From: Alphaproteobacteria bacterium
GTDB lineage: Bacteria > Pseudomonadota > Alphaproteobacteria > SHVR01
Reading direction: 5' to 3'
DNA length: 36,435 bases
Assembly: GCA_009694185.1 (NCBI GenBank)
Contig: SHVR01000028.1
Span: 1 to 36,435, forward strand
The notes beneath the pieces were generated by a model that had not been told where the DNA came from, did not search any database, and saw only the letters and a list, made by a program, of their open reading frames with translations. Each line of letters begins with the position of its first letter. Within the stretch, counting starts at the first letter, position 1. Below are positions 25,708-34,689 of this stretch, one piece after another. A program made the translations under genes and the position numbers.

Positions 25708-26583
25708 ATGACGGTCGCATTGCCACGCTGGGAACAAGGCGAGGTCCTGCAAACGGGCGAACGCTATGCCGTCGAGCCGGGTTACGAATTTCCCGCCCGC
25801 GAGCTGGTGGTCACACCCGCCTTCCAGCGGCGCTATCACGACCTGATCCGGATCGCGCCCACGGTCCATGGCGATCGGGTCGACCCCACCTTCCTCGGCC
25901 GCTACCCGATCCGGGTCATCGGCGAGGCGATCTTCGCCTGCCATCCGGGCCGCGGCTATGTACACATGGTCCAGCGCATCCGCCAGCACGCGCCCGCTCG
26001 CCTCGGCGAACCGATTGCCGTCACTGGCCGTTTCACCCGGGTGGACGAGGCACCGCGCGGCTGGATGGTGGAGGCGGCGTTCGACTACCGCAATGCCGAC
26101 GGCACGCTCCTGATGACCGTGGAGCCGAGGGCGCTCATGGCCGATCCCACGCGCATGCCGGCGCCGGAGAGCCAGACAGCGAAGCAGGCGCGAAGCGAGC
26201 CCGACCCGGCGCTCGCCGGGTGGGTGGCGCTCACGAGCAAGCAGCTCACGCCCGATATGGTCACCGGCTATTCCGCTGATGGCCGCAACCTCATCCACCT
26301 CGATCTCGACTACGCGCGCCGGTTCGGCTTCCGCACGCCGATCGCGGCCGGCAACATGGCGATCAACTTCCTCCTGGAGGGCATCGCGCTGGGAGGTCGC
26401 CCGGATCGCATGGATGTGGAGATCAAATTCCCGCGCCCGGTGTTCTGGGACGACAAATTGACGGTCTATGGCCGCTACGGGCTGAACGGCAAGAAACGCC
26501 TGGTGGAGCTCATCGCCGTGAAGGCCGACGGCAACAAGGTGACCGGTACCTGCCGGGTCGACGACCTAGCCGGCCCGGGCTGA
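25708..26583 (+). CDS. MaoC-like double hot-dog hydratase/dehydratase
   Basis: The product has 291 residues in two hot-dog halves. The second half has SADGRNLIHLDLDYARRFGFRTPIAAG, close to the R-hydratase signature (D, N, H and D kept; the NP pair reads NL). The first half is degenerate, as in other double hot-dog enzymes where one half has lost catalysis. It is likely to hydrate an enoyl-CoA or dehydrate a hydroxyacyl-CoA. The ATG at 25708 follows GGGGAGGG by 4 nt. The acyl-CoA dehydrogenase gene follows 36 bp later, so hydration would come after its desaturation step. Confidence 0.85.
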   Translation: MTVALPRWEQGEVLQTGERYAVEPGYEFPARELVVTPAFQRRYHDLIRIAPTVHGDRVDPTFLGRYPIRVIGEAIFACHPGRGYVHMVQRIRQHAPARLGEPIAVTGRFTRVDEAPRGWMVEAAFDYRNADGTLLMTVEPRALMADPTRMPAPESQTAKQARSEPDPALAGWVALTSKQLTPDMVTGYSADGRNLIHLDLDYARRFGFRTPIAAGNMAINFLLEGIALGGRPDRMDVEIKFPRPVFWDDKLTVYGRYGLNGKKRLVELIAVKADGNKVTGTCRVDDLAGPG

Positions 26584-26619
26584 CGAGCGCCGCCGAGCAA
26601 TCCCCGAGGAGTTTGAACC

Positions 26620-27783
26620 ATGTCATATAGTTTCCAGTTCGATGCCGTGAAGCTGCCTGACGAATGCGAAACTCTCCGCGAGGAGGTGCGCGCCTTTCTC
26701 CGCCAGGAGATCGAGGCCGGCACCTTCAAGCCCGGCGGCGGCGGCCGCCACAACAGCCATTCGCCGGCCTTCAGCCGCAAGATGGGCGAGCGCGGCTGGA
26801 TCGGCATGACCTGGCCCAAGAAATATGGCGGCCAGGAACGCAGCCAGCTCGAACGCTATGTGGTCAATGAGGAGCTGTTGGCGGTGGGCGCACCCCAGGG
26901 GTTCCACCGCACCGCCGACCGGCAGAGCGGGCCGGTGCTGATCCGGTACGGCACCGAGGAGGTCAAACAGGACGTCCTGCCGCGCATCTGCCGGGGCGAG
27001 CTTTCCTTCTGTATCGGCCTCTCGGAGCCCAATTCCGGCAGCGATCTGTTCGCGGCCAGTTGCCGGGCGAGCATGGCTGATGGCGGCTGGCACATCAACG
27101 GCACCAAGATCTGGACCAGCAACGCCCATCGCTCGCATTACATGATCGGCCTGTTTCGCACCACGTCCGCCACCAAGGAGGATCGCCGACACGGCCTCAC
27201 CCAATTCCTGGTCAAGATGGACACGCCCGGTATTCGCACCCGGCCGATCCATAGCCTGACCGGGCGGCACGACTGGAACGAGGTCATCTTCGAGAACGCC
27301 TTCGTGCCCGACTCCCATCGGGTGGGCGAGGTGGACATGGCCTGGAAGCAGGCGACCAACGAACTCGCCTATGAGCGGAGCGGCCCCGAGCGCTTCATGG
27401 AGACCTATGACAGCCTGGTGGAGCTGGTGCGGCTGGCGGGTGACAAGCCGAGCGAACGGCAGGCCGATGGTATCGGCCGCGAAGTGGCGCATCTCGCGAC
27501 ACTCCGGCGCATGTCGGTCTCGGTCGCGGGCATGCTCCAGGCCGGCAAGGTGCCGTCGGTGGAGGCCGCCGTGGTGAAGGACCTCGGCACCAATTTCGAA
27601 CAGGCGCTGCCCAACAAGGTGCGGCTCCTGGCGCCGGCGACGAGCGCCGGCGATCCGAGCAACCGAGGCGATTTCGACGAGGTGCTGGCCTATACGACGC
27701 TGATCGCGCCCAAGCTCACCATCCAGGGCGGCACGCGCGAGGTGCTTCGCGGCATCATTGCCCGTGGCCTTGGGCTGCGCTGA
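26620..27783 (+). CDS. Acyl-CoA dehydrogenase
   Basis: This 387-residue FAD enzyme is predicted to make an alpha-beta double bond in an acyl-CoA and pass electrons to ETF. FAD/substrate motifs are CIGLSEPNSGSDL (131-143) and WHINGTKIWTSNA (157-169). The C-terminal YEGT of medium-chain enzymes, which carries the catalytic glutamate, reads QGGT here. Glu252 in LAYERSGPERF is placed like the alternative base of isovaleryl-CoA-type enzymes and may serve instead. The ATG at 26620 has GAGGAG upstream. The synthetase gene begins 9 bp after its stop. Confidence 0.93.
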   Translation: MSYSFQFDAVKLPDECETLREEVRAFLRQEIEAGTFKPGGGGRHNSHSPAFSRKMGERGWIGMTWPKKYGGQERSQLERYVVNEELLAVGAPQGFHRTADRQSGPVLIRYGTEEVKQDVLPRICRGELSFCIGLSEPNSGSDLFAASCRASMADGGWHINGTKIWTSNAHRSHYMIGLFRTTSATKEDRRHGLTQFLVKMDTPGIRTRPIHSLTGRHDWNEVIFENAFVPDSHRVGEVDMAWKQATNELAYERSGPERFMETYDSLVELVRLAGDKPSERQADGIGREVAHLATLRRMSVSVAGMLQAGKVPSVEAAVVKDLGTNFEQALPNKVRLLAPATSAGDPSNRGDFDEVLAYTTLIAPKLTIQGGTREVLRGIIARGLGLR

Positions 27784-27792
27784 GGCGCGGGC

Positions 27793-29922
27793 GTGCCCGA
27801 TCTGAACGCACTCCTGGCACCCCGGAGCATCGCCGTCGTCGGTGCCTCGCCCGATCCCACCATCATCCGGGGCCGGGTGCTGAACACACTGAAAGAGCGC
27901 CGCTTTCCCGGCGCCATCTATCCGATCAGCCGGAGCCATGCGGAGGTGCAGGGCATCAAGGCCTATGCCTCGATTGCCGATCTGCCGAAAGTGCCCGACC
28001 TCGCCATCCTGATCATCCCGGCGGCGGGCGTGCCCGAGGCGCTCCACGAGTGCGGGCGGGCCGGCATCAAGGCGGCCTATATCATCTCGTCGGGCTTCTC
28101 CGAGGCACGCGGCGAGGCGGGTGCGAAACTACAAGCGCGTATCCGCGAGATCGCACTTCGCCACGGCATGGCCGTGTGCGGCCCCAATGCCGAGGGCTTC
28201 TTCAACGAGGCGGCGTCGGTCTGCGCCACCTTCAGCCCCGGCGTCGAGAAGTTCGAGGAGCCGCTGCGCCCGACCATCGGCAACGCCCGGCCGATCGGCG
28301 TCGTTTCGCAATCGGGCGGCCTTGGCTTCTCCTTCTACCAGCGCGCCCGGCCGCGCCATTACCGGTTCAGCTACACCATCAGCACCGGCAATGAGGCGGC
28401 CCTCGAAGGCTTCGATCTGGTCGCGCACATGATCGACGAAGGCAAGACCGAGATCGTGTTGATGTATCTGGAGGCCGTGCGCGACGGCGCGCTGTTCCGG
28501 CACACCGCGGCGAGGGCGGCCGACGCCAAGGTGCCGCTCATTGTTGCCAAGATGGGCCGCTCGGAAGTGGGCCGCCTCGCCGCTCGCTCCCACACGGCGG
28601 CGCTTGCCGGCAGCGACAGCGCCTACGATGCTCTCTTTCGCCACTATGGCATTGCCAGAGCCGATTCCATGGACAGCATGCTGGCGATCGCCGGTGCCTT
28701 TGCCTTCTCGCCGCTGCCCACGGGCGGCCGGGTCGGCATCATGAGCGGGTCGGGTGGTGCCGCTGTTTGGATGTCGGACACACTCGTCGCCCATGGTCTC
28801 GACGTGCCCGAGCTCGATGCCCGGACGCGGCGCGCCATCGACGCGGTGATCCCCTCCTATGGTGCCTCGCGCAACCCCGTGGATTTGACTGCCCAGGTAA
28901 TTCGCCAGGTGGGCTATGCGCGCATCACGGAGATCATGCTGCGGTCGCCGCGCATCGACTCGGTCGTGATCGTGGGCTCGCTCGCCAACACTCACACGCT
29001 CGAGCAGGCCAAGGACGAATTGAAGCGCATCCGGGCGCAGTACAAGAAACCGGTGCTGTTCTGCACCTACACGCTCGCCTCGCAAGCGGCCGTGGACCTG
29101 CTCGCCGATGTGGGCCTGCCTTGCTACACCGACATGCAGGACTGCGCCCTGGCACTCAAGGCGCTGGTCGATTATGGCGCGTTCCAGGCGCGCTGGCGGA
29201 AGCGGGCCGCGCCCCAGCGCACGCGGCCGGTGGCGCGCGCGCGCGCCGGCCTTGCTGCCGCCGGCCCCGTACTATGCGAGTATCAGGCGAAGGCACTGCT
29301 GGCCCCCTATGGCGTGCCGGCGGGCCATGAGACGCTGGTCAAGTCCCCCGCCGCCGCGCTCAAGGCGGCGGCCGCGCTCGGCTATCCCGTGGCACTCAAG
29401 GTCCAGTCGCCGGACATCCCGCACAAGACCGAGGCGGGCGCGCTCGCGCTCAATCTCGGGAGTGCCGGCGCCGTGCGGACCGCCTTCGCCCATATCCTTG
29501 CCAAGGCCAAACAGGCGCACCGCAAGGCCGATATCCACGGCGTCCTCGTGCAGCCCATGGCGGCCAAGGGTGTCGAAATGATTCTCGGTATCAGCCGGGA
29601 TGCCACCTTCGGCCCGCTCTTGATGGTGGGGCTCGGTGGCGTCCAGGCGGAGCTCTTGCGCGACGTGGCCTTCGCACCCTTGCCGCTCGGCCCCGACGAT
29701 GCCCGCCGGCTGATCCAGCGCCTCAAGGGCGCGGCCCTCCTCGATGGTTTTCGCGGCAGCCCGGTGGCGGACGTGGCGGCGCTCATTAAGCTGATGGTGG
29801 GCGTCGCCCGCTTTGCCCACGACTTCGCCGATCAGGTCGAGGAAGTCGACCTCAACCCGGTGATCGTCCACGCCAAGGGCAACGGGCTTTCTGTCGTCGA
29901 TGCGCTGATCGTCAAACGCTAG
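27793..29922 (+). CDS. NDP-forming acyl-CoA synthetase (fused alpha-beta)
   Basis: This 709-residue fused CoA ligase belongs to the ADP-forming acetyl-CoA synthetase superfamily. The CoA-binding domain is about 1-135 (APRSIAVVGASPD, GPNAEGFFN). The succinyl-CoA-ligase-like domains follow, with the probable phosphohistidine His267 in RSHTAALAGSDSAYDALF. A C-terminal ATP-grasp runs from about 490 (YQAKALLAPYGVP, HKTEAGALALNLG, VDLNPVIV). It would activate a carboxylic acid for the island's beta-oxidation-like steps. The substrate is not readable. The GTG start at 27793 follows GAGG, 9 bp after the dehydrogenase stop. Confidence 0.92.
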   Translation: MPDLNALLAPRSIAVVGASPDPTIIRGRVLNTLKERRFPGAIYPISRSHAEVQGIKAYASIADLPKVPDLAILIIPAAGVPEALHECGRAGIKAAYIISSGFSEARGEAGAKLQARIREIALRHGMAVCGPNAEGFFNEAASVCATFSPGVEKFEEPLRPTIGNARPIGVVSQSGGLGFSFYQRARPRHYRFSYTISTGNEAALEGFDLVAHMIDEGKTEIVLMYLEAVRDGALFRHTAARAADAKVPLIVAKMGRSEVGRLAARSHTAALAGSDSAYDALFRHYGIARADSMDSMLAIAGAFAFSPLPTGGRVGIMSGSGGAAVWMSDTLVAHGLDVPELDARTRRAIDAVIPSYGASRNPVDLTAQVIRQVGYARITEIMLRSPRIDSVVIVGSLANTHTLEQAKDELKRIRAQYKKPVLFCTYTLASQAAVDLLADVGLPCYTDMQDCALALKALVDYGAFQARWRKRAAPQRTRPVARARAGLAAAGPVLCEYQAKALLAPYGVPAGHETLVKSPAAALKAAAALGYPVALKVQSPDIPHKTEAGALALNLGSAGAVRTAFAHILAKAKQAHRKADIHGVLVQPMAAKGVEMILGISRDATFGPLLMVGLGGVQAELLRDVAFAPLPLGPDDARRLIQRLKGAALLDGFRGSPVADVAALIKLMVGVARFAHDFADQVEEVDLNPVIVHAKGNGLSVVDALIVKR

Positions 29923-29935
29923 CTATAGGTAGCTC

Positions 29936-30778
29936 ATGTTTCAGCCGGACCTGCTCAAGGACAAACGCATCCTGGTGACCGGTGGCGGCACCGGCCTCGG
30001 CAAGAGCATGGGCCGGCGCTTCGTCGAACTGGGCGCCGAGCTGGTGATCTGCGGCCGGCGCCAGGCAATGCTCGACGAGACCGCGGCCGACTTCGCCCGC
30101 GACCTCGGCGCCAAGGTCGTGACCCTGCCATGCGATATCCGCGTGCCGGGCGCGGTCGAGGACATGATGGATGCCATTTGGCAGGTGGGGCCGCTCGACG
30201 TGCTGGTTAACAATGCCGGCGCCAATTTTATTGCCCGCACCGAGACCCTCTCCTATCGGGCGGTCGACGCGGTCATCGGCGTCAACCTGCAGGGTGCCGC
30301 CTATTGCACCCTTGCCGCCGGCCGGCGCTGGATCGAGGCGGGCCACAAGGGCACGGTCCTCTCGATTCTCAGCATTTCGAGCCAATATGGCCGCGCCTTC
30401 GCGGTGCCCTCGGCCATGGGCAAGGCGGGCCTCCTTGCCATGACCAAGAGCCTCGCCGTCGAATGGGGGCCGAAGGGCATCCGCACCCTCGCCATCGCTC
30501 CCGGCCTTTTCCCAACGCCCGGCGCTTGGGAACGGCTGCATCCGCCCGAACGTCAGCGCGCCGTTGGCGACCCCGGCGCCAAGGTGCCGCTCGGGCGGGT
30601 CGGCGAGCATGGCGAACTTGCCAATCTTGCCGCCTATCTCGTTTCCGACCAGGCCGGCTACATCAATGGCGAGATGATCACCATCGATGGCGGGGCGGCA
30701 CTCCGCAACGCGGGCGGCGTGCATGAGCTCCTCGCTTGGTCCGACACCGAATGGGACGCGATCAGGGTGCGGCGGTAA
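29936..30778 (+). CDS. SDR, 2,4-dienoyl-CoA reductase-like
   Basis: This 280-residue short-chain dehydrogenase has TGGGTGLGKSM (15-25) and NNAG (92-95). From SILSISSQYG through AVPSAMGKAGLLAMTKSLA it follows the animal/bacterial 2,4-dienoyl-CoA reductase (DECR1) pattern, in which the tyrosine of YxxxK is replaced: Ser159 stands there, with Lys163 kept. PGLFPTPGAWERL and LGRVGEHGELANLAAYL also match that group. It would reduce a dienoyl-CoA with NADPH, or act on a related acyl-CoA. It starts 13 bp after the synthetase stop and ends the plus-strand block. Confidence 0.9.
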   Translation: MFQPDLLKDKRILVTGGGTGLGKSMGRRFVELGAELVICGRRQAMLDETAADFARDLGAKVVTLPCDIRVPGAVEDMMDAIWQVGPLDVLVNNAGANFIARTETLSYRAVDAVIGVNLQGAAYCTLAAGRRWIEAGHKGTVLSILSISSQYGRAFAVPSAMGKAGLLAMTKSLAVEWGPKGIRTLAIAPGLFPTPGAWERLHPPERQRAVGDPGAKVPLGRVGEHGELANLAAYLVSDQAGYINGEMITIDGGAALRNAGGVHELLAWSDTEWDAIRVRR

Positions 30779-30785
30779 GCCCTGC

Positions 30786-31841
30786 CTACGCCACCGCCTG
30801 ACGGATGCCGCCCCGGAGCGCCCCCGGCTGTATCGTGCCCCAGAGCGCCTCGAAACCCGCTGGCAGTGCGCGGCTGTTGGGCATGGAGAGCCAGAGGCGC
30901 AGCAATAGGCGGTCATGGGCCATGTCCGCATCCGCATAGGCCGTGCGGCCGTGATAGGTGACATGGTTATTCAGGAGCTGGATGTCGCCGGGCTCGAATG
31001 CCATCTGAAAGGCGAGTTCCTCGGCGAGCTCGGCCAGGAGGTCGAGCGCTTCGTCCTGCGCCGGGGTGATCTTCGGCACCCCGGGCAGGCGCTGGGCCGC
31101 CTCGACGAAGGTGCGGGAATATTGGCTGGTGAACTTGCCGTCACGCATGGCGAACACCGGCAGGGTGTAGATTTGGCTCTCGCCGTTCGCCTCTTCGCCC
31201 TGGCGCGAGCGCGGATAGTCTTGGAACAAAAGGTCAAGCAGGTCCGGCCGGCGCTCTAGCATGGCGTTGTGGATGGCGGGCGTGTTGACCACCTTGCTGA
31301 TGCCGCCCTGTTTGGCCGGGCGCACGCAGAGGAGGCTGACGACGTCCACCCGGTCGGTGTGGAAGCGGAGTGGGCCGTTGGTCCGCGTGCGTGCCCGCGA
31401 CGAGAGGGGTGCGTCCGGTTTGGGCTGGCCGCTGCTGTCGCCGGTCACTTGGCCATAGCGGCGGATCTCGTCGCGTATCTCGCCCATGATCTCGCCATAG
31501 GCGTTCTGAAACCGGGGCACGCCCAGATGCACGCCGAGGCCCCAATAGATTGCCTTCAACTCCGCGTCACTGTAACGATCGACGGGGAGGCCAGTGATCT
31601 TCACGAGCCCGCGGCCATGCTCCAATTCGTCGGCGACCTCGCCAAGAAATTCCTCCAGCGCCGGCAGCGGGAAGTCGGCAGGCGGGACCTCGGCCCAGGC
31701 GAGGCCGCGCGCTTGGACGCCGCCGAACGCCCGCTCCAATTCCGGCAGGGCCGCCTTCGGCAGGGGCTTCGCCCAATCGGCGGCGCTGCCCAAGTCCTTG
31801 CCTTGCCAAACCCAGGGGCCGCTGAGCTTTTGTCGTGCCAT
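30786..31841 (-). CDS. TauD/TfdA-family 2-oxoglutarate dioxygenase
   Basis: This 351-residue non-haem iron oxygenase of the TauD/TfdA/gamma-butyrobetaine-hydroxylase superfamily has His161 and Asp163 in RFHTDRVDVVSL. The distal His297 is in NNHVTYHGRTAY, with Arg311 or Arg315 for 2-oxoglutarate in DRLLLRLWLSM. It could hydroxylate the island's acid before or after CoA activation, which is inference from position only. The ATG at 31841 has GGGAG about 9 nt upstream. It follows the crotonase gene by 12 bp on the same strand and is convergent with the dienoyl-reductase-like gene. Confidence 0.9.
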   Translation of the reverse strand: MARQKLSGPWVWQGKDLGSAADWAKPLPKAALPELERAFGGVQARGLAWAEVPPADFPLPALEEFLGEVADELEHGRGLVKITGLPVDRYSDAELKAIYWGLGVHLGVPRFQNAYGEIMGEIRDEIRRYGQVTGDSSGQPKPDAPLSSRARTRTNGPLRFHTDRVDVVSLLCVRPAKQGGISKVVNTPAIHNAMLERRPDLLDLLFQDYPRSRQGEEANGESQIYTLPVFAMRDGKFTSQYSRTFVEAAQRLPGVPKITPAQDEALDLLAELAEELAFQMAFEPGDIQLLNNHVTYHGRTAYADADMAHDRLLLRLWLSMPNSRALPAGFEALWGTIQPGALRGGIRQAVA

Positions 31842-31853
31842 GGCTATGTCTCC

Positions 31854-32606
31854 CTAGCGCCCGCGGAAGACGGGCTTGCGTTTCTCCGCGAACGCGGCGC
31901 CGCCTTCCTTCTGGTCGGCGCTCCTGGAAATGGCGAGGAGGTCGCGCCGGGCGAGACCCGCCTGTTCCGATGGGCCGCGCGCCACCACCTCGTTGCGCAC
32001 GAAGCGCTTGAGGGCACCCATGACCAAGGGCGCGCTGTCGGCCAGGATGCGGGCATATTCGAAGGCGCCCTCCACCTGCTGGCCGGTCGGCACCACCTTG
32101 TTGACCATGCCCACTTCATAGGCGCGCTGGGCGTTGAAGCGTTTGCCGGTCAGCATGAACTCCATGGCGATCTTGTGGGGCAAGCGCGAGGCGGCGCCTG
32201 CGATCAGTCCACCACAGAACCCAAGCTGGGCTTCGGGATAGAAGAAATTGGCGTTCTCCGCCGCCACCGCCAGATCGCAGAACTGGACAAGCACATAGGC
32301 GCCGCCGACGCAATGACCGGCAACCGCCGCGATCAGGGGCTTGTCCACGTCGACACCCACGCCCGGCATGCATTCCCAAAGCTCTGGGTCGCGCGGCGGG
32401 TCCCTGAGGTCGGCACCCACGGAAAAGGCCTGGTCGCCGGCGCCGGTGACGATGGCGCAGCGGTCCTCGGTCTCGTTCAAATGCAGGAACGCTGTCCGGA
32501 TGTCGCGTACCACGCCATTCGAAAGGGCGTTCAGCTTGTCCGCCCGGTTGATGGTAATGATGGCGACACGCTCACGGCTTTCATAAGTGACGAACTCGGT
32601 ATGCAC
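31854..32606 (-). CDS. Enoyl-CoA hydratase/isomerase (crotonase) family protein
   Basis: This 250-residue crotonase has oxyanion-hole segments AFSVGADL (60-67) and HCVGGAYV (98-105). Of the two catalytic glutamates of enoyl-CoA hydratase, the one in YPEAQLG (Glu125) is kept, whereas the position equivalent to rat Glu144 is Val105. Simple hydration may therefore be impaired, and isomerase, hydrolase or lyase chemistry is possible. I chose the GTG at 32606, with GGAG 7 nt upstream; the frame extends to 32675 without conservation. It probably leads a transcript with the TauD-type dioxygenase. Confidence 0.9.
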   Translation of the reverse strand: MHTEFVTYESRERVAIITINRADKLNALSNGVVRDIRTAFLHLNETEDRCAIVTGAGDQAFSVGADLRDPPRDPELWECMPGVGVDVDKPLIAAVAGHCVGGAYVLVQFCDLAVAAENANFFYPEAQLGFCGGLIAGAASRLPHKIAMEFMLTGKRFNAQRAYEVGMVNKVVPTGQQVEGAFEYARILADSAPLVMGALKRFVRNEVVARGPSEQAGLARRDLLAISRSADQKEGGAAFAEKRKPVFRGR

Positions 32607-32710
32607 GCGACATCTCCACCGGGCAAGGGCTGCGTCAGACAAGCGCTCGTGCCCTGGCGGGCCGGCGAGCGCCATTGGTGTTCAGGGTAGCAACCGCTAG
32701 ACTTGCTGTC

Positions 32711-32959
32711 ATGATCGTCAAGACCGAGGTGGCCGAGGAACGGGTTCTCGATGCGACGGGCTTGAAATGCCCCTTGCCGGTGCTGCGCGCGCGCCGCCTG
32801 CTCAAGGACATGGCGGCGGGCGAGCGGCTTGTCGTGCGCGCAACCGACCCGGCGGCACCCAAGGATTTCGACGCCTTCTGCGCCATGACCGGCGATGTCC
32901 TGGAAGCCTCCGACGCCGAGGGCGGCCTGTTCATCTTCCGGATCCGTAAGACGAGATGA
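32711..32959 (+). CDS. TusA-like sulfurtransferase (SirA/YeeD fold)
   Basis: This 82-residue protein has the TusA/SirA fold: LDATGLKCPLPVLRARRLL places the persulfide-bearing Cys20 in the CPxP motif, followed by a two-layer sandwich ending GLFIFRIRKTR. TusA proteins relay sulfur to tRNA thiolation or molybdenum cofactor pathways; which applies here is unknown. The start is ATG 32711, without a strong ribosome site. It is divergent from the crotonase, and deformylase follows 19 bp downstream, suggesting an operon. Confidence 0.88.
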   Translation: MIVKTEVAEERVLDATGLKCPLPVLRARRLLKDMAAGERLVVRATDPAAPKDFDAFCAMTGDVLEASDAEGGLFIFRIRKTR

Positions 32960-32978
32960 CCAGGGGGACCCGGCGCCA

Positions 32979-33518
32979 ATGGCCATCTTGAAGATTGCCC
33001 GGCTCGGCAACCCGGTGCTGATCCGGCCGGCCGATGCCATCGCCGACCCCGGCCACCCGGAGGTCAGGCGTCTCGCCCGCGACATGGTCGAGACCATGCT
33101 GGATGCGCCCGGCGTCGGGCTCGCCGCACCCCAGGTACATGCCAGCCTCCGCCTCATCGTTTTCCATGTGCCGGCGCCCCGTGTCGAGGCCGAGGCCGAG
33201 CCACCGCCCGAGGGCGTCACCGTGCTGGTCAACCCGACCATCGAGCCGCTGGGCGACGAGACGGTGATGGGTTGGGAAGGCTGTCTCTCGATCCCCGATC
33301 TGCGCGGCGCCGTGCCCCGCCACCGGACGATCCGCTATCGGGGCGTCGACCTGGAGGGCCAAGCCATCGACCGGACCGTGAGCGGCTTTCACGCGCGCGT
33401 GGTGCAGCATGAGGTCGACCATCTCGATGGCATCCTGTATCTCTCGCGCATGACGGACTTGTCCTTGCTTGCCTTCAACGACGAATGGATGCGGTTCATG
33501 AGCGAGCGGCAGCCGTGA
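32979..33518 (+). CDS. def: Peptide deformylase
   Basis: This 179-residue metalloenzyme removes the formyl group from new protein N-termini. All three motifs are present: GVGLAAPQ (45-52), EGCLSIP (100-106, metal ligand Cys102) and HEVDH (144-148, with His144, Glu145 and His148). The insertion between motifs 1 and 2 (about residues 65-80, EAEAEPPPEG) is charged and proline-rich. No fmt gene follows, unlike the common def-fmt pair, so this may be a secondary deformylase. The ATG at 32979 has AGGGGGA upstream. Its stop overlaps the next gene's start. Confidence 0.95.
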   Translation: MAILKIARLGNPVLIRPADAIADPGHPEVRRLARDMVETMLDAPGVGLAAPQVHASLRLIVFHVPAPRVEAEAEPPPEGVTVLVNPTIEPLGDETVMGWEGCLSIPDLRGAVPRHRTIRYRGVDLEGQAIDRTVSGFHARVVQHEVDHLDGILYLSRMTDLSLLAFNDEWMRFMSERQP

Positions 33519-34189
33519 CGGCCGATATGCCGGGCGGTGATCTCCAGGAGCGAATCCTGACGGCTGCCCTGCCGCATGTTCCCTTCGACGGCTGGAGCGT
33601 CAAGGCGCTGGCGACGGGCGCCCGCGACCTCGGCCTAGCCGAGAGCGAGGCGCTGCGCGCCTTTCCGGGTGGCCCCATCGACGCGATCGAGTTCTTCATC
33701 GCCTTGGCCGACCGGCGCATGGTCGCAGCCGTCGAGGCCCTGGGCGGCGAGGAAAAACCCGTGCGCGAGCGGGTGAGCGGGGCGGTCCGCCTCCGCCTCG
33801 AGCAGAATGTCGCCCACCGGGAGGCGATCCGCGCGGCGCTTGCCGTGCTGGCCCGGCCGCTGCATGCGGGCCTCGCGGCCAAGTCGCTCTACCGGACGGT
33901 CGATGCCATCTGGTATGTCACGGGCGACCGGTCGACCGACTTCAATTTCTATACCAAGCGGGCGCTGCTCGCCGCCGTCTATGGCGCGACCCTGCTCTAC
34001 TGGCTGAACGACCGCTCGGAAGGCCATGGCGAGACTTGGGCCTTTCTCGACCGGCGCATCGCCGATGCCATGCGCTTGCCGCGCATCCCCGCCCTCTGCG
34101 CGGAGCGTTTTGGCCTCGCCGATCCCTTGCACGTGCTCCGGCGGTTGCGGGACCGGTTCGGACGCGCGCCCCCGGGGGCACGGTCTTAG
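33515..34189 (+). CDS. COQ9-family ubiquinone biosynthesis protein
   Basis: This protein of about 224 residues matches the COQ9 / rpsU-divergent family. ILTAALPHVPFDGWSVKAL near the start, FPGGPIDAIEFF and, later, DAIWYVTGDRSTDFNFYTKRALLAAVYGATLLYW are all hallmark stretches. COQ9 has a TetR-like fold and binds lipids, presenting ubiquinone intermediates to COQ7. The start is inferred as the GTG at 33515, which overlaps the deformylase stop (GTGA); ATG 33527 is an alternative. Its presence supports an alphaproteobacterial host. It is convergent with a membrane-protein gene 47 bp away. Confidence 0.9.
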   Translation: MTADMPGGDLQERILTAALPHVPFDGWSVKALATGARDLGLAESEALRAFPGGPIDAIEFFIALADRRMVAAVEALGGEEKPVRERVSGAVRLRLEQNVAHREAIRAALAVLARPLHAGLAAKSLYRTVDAIWYVTGDRSTDFNFYTKRALLAAVYGATLLYWLNDRSEGHGETWAFLDRRIADAMRLPRIPALCAERFGLADPLHVLRRLRDRFGRAPPGARS

Positions 34190-34236
34190 CCGCCGCCGCC
34201 ACTTGGATAAAGCCGTGCGACGCCGCCTCGCGCTTG

Positions 34237-34653
34237 CTAGGCACGTTCATGGCCCCGATACAAGAAGGCGACAACGGCGCCGAGCATGATCAAGAGGATA
34301 CCGTCAAAGACGATCTGCTTGATGACATGCAGTCCCGGCAAGGGCTGAACGACATAGTAGATCGTGTAGGTGGGCACGACCGTGAGCAACGCGACGGTCA
34401 GGCCGAATCGCAAGCCTTGGCCAAGCCATGGTTTCGCCTCCGAGCCGCGCGCGTAGATCCACACAAACGCGCCAGCCATGATCATGTGGGCGAGGAGCAT
34501 CAAGGGAAAGTAGGATTGAGCCTCGGCTGGGGGCCGGTACAGGTTCGGGACCCGCGCATAGTCGGAATACAACAGCACGCCATGCACGACATAGCTGCCA
34601 GCCATCCATAGGGCAAAGACCGCGGCCCAGGCGATCAGGAATCTTTTGTCCAT
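34237..34653 (-). CDS. Conserved four-helix membrane protein, unknown function
   Basis: This 138-residue integral membrane protein has about four hydrophobic helices: residues 5-27 (FLIAWAAVFALWMAGSYVV), 48-68 (YFPLMLLAHMIMAGAFVWIY), 80-103 and 112-132. Conserved-looking polar spots are HGVLLYSDY after helix 1, RPPAEAQSYFP before helix 2 and GQGLRFG before helix 3. I recall similar small proteins in other proteobacteria without a known role. The ATG at 34653 has GGAGG 6 nt upstream. The purK stop lies 36 bp upstream, so it could be the last gene of a purE-purK transcript. Confidence 0.82.
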   Translation of the reverse strand: MDKRFLIAWAAVFALWMAGSYVVHGVLLYSDYARVPNLYRPPAEAQSYFPLMLLAHMIMAGAFVWIYARGSEAKPWLGQGLRFGLTVALLTVVPTYTIYYVVQPLPGLHVIKQIVFDGILLIMLGAVVAFLYRGHERA

Positions 34654-34689
34654 TTCAGACCTCCAGTCAGTGCGTGCCGGTCGCGAGCC

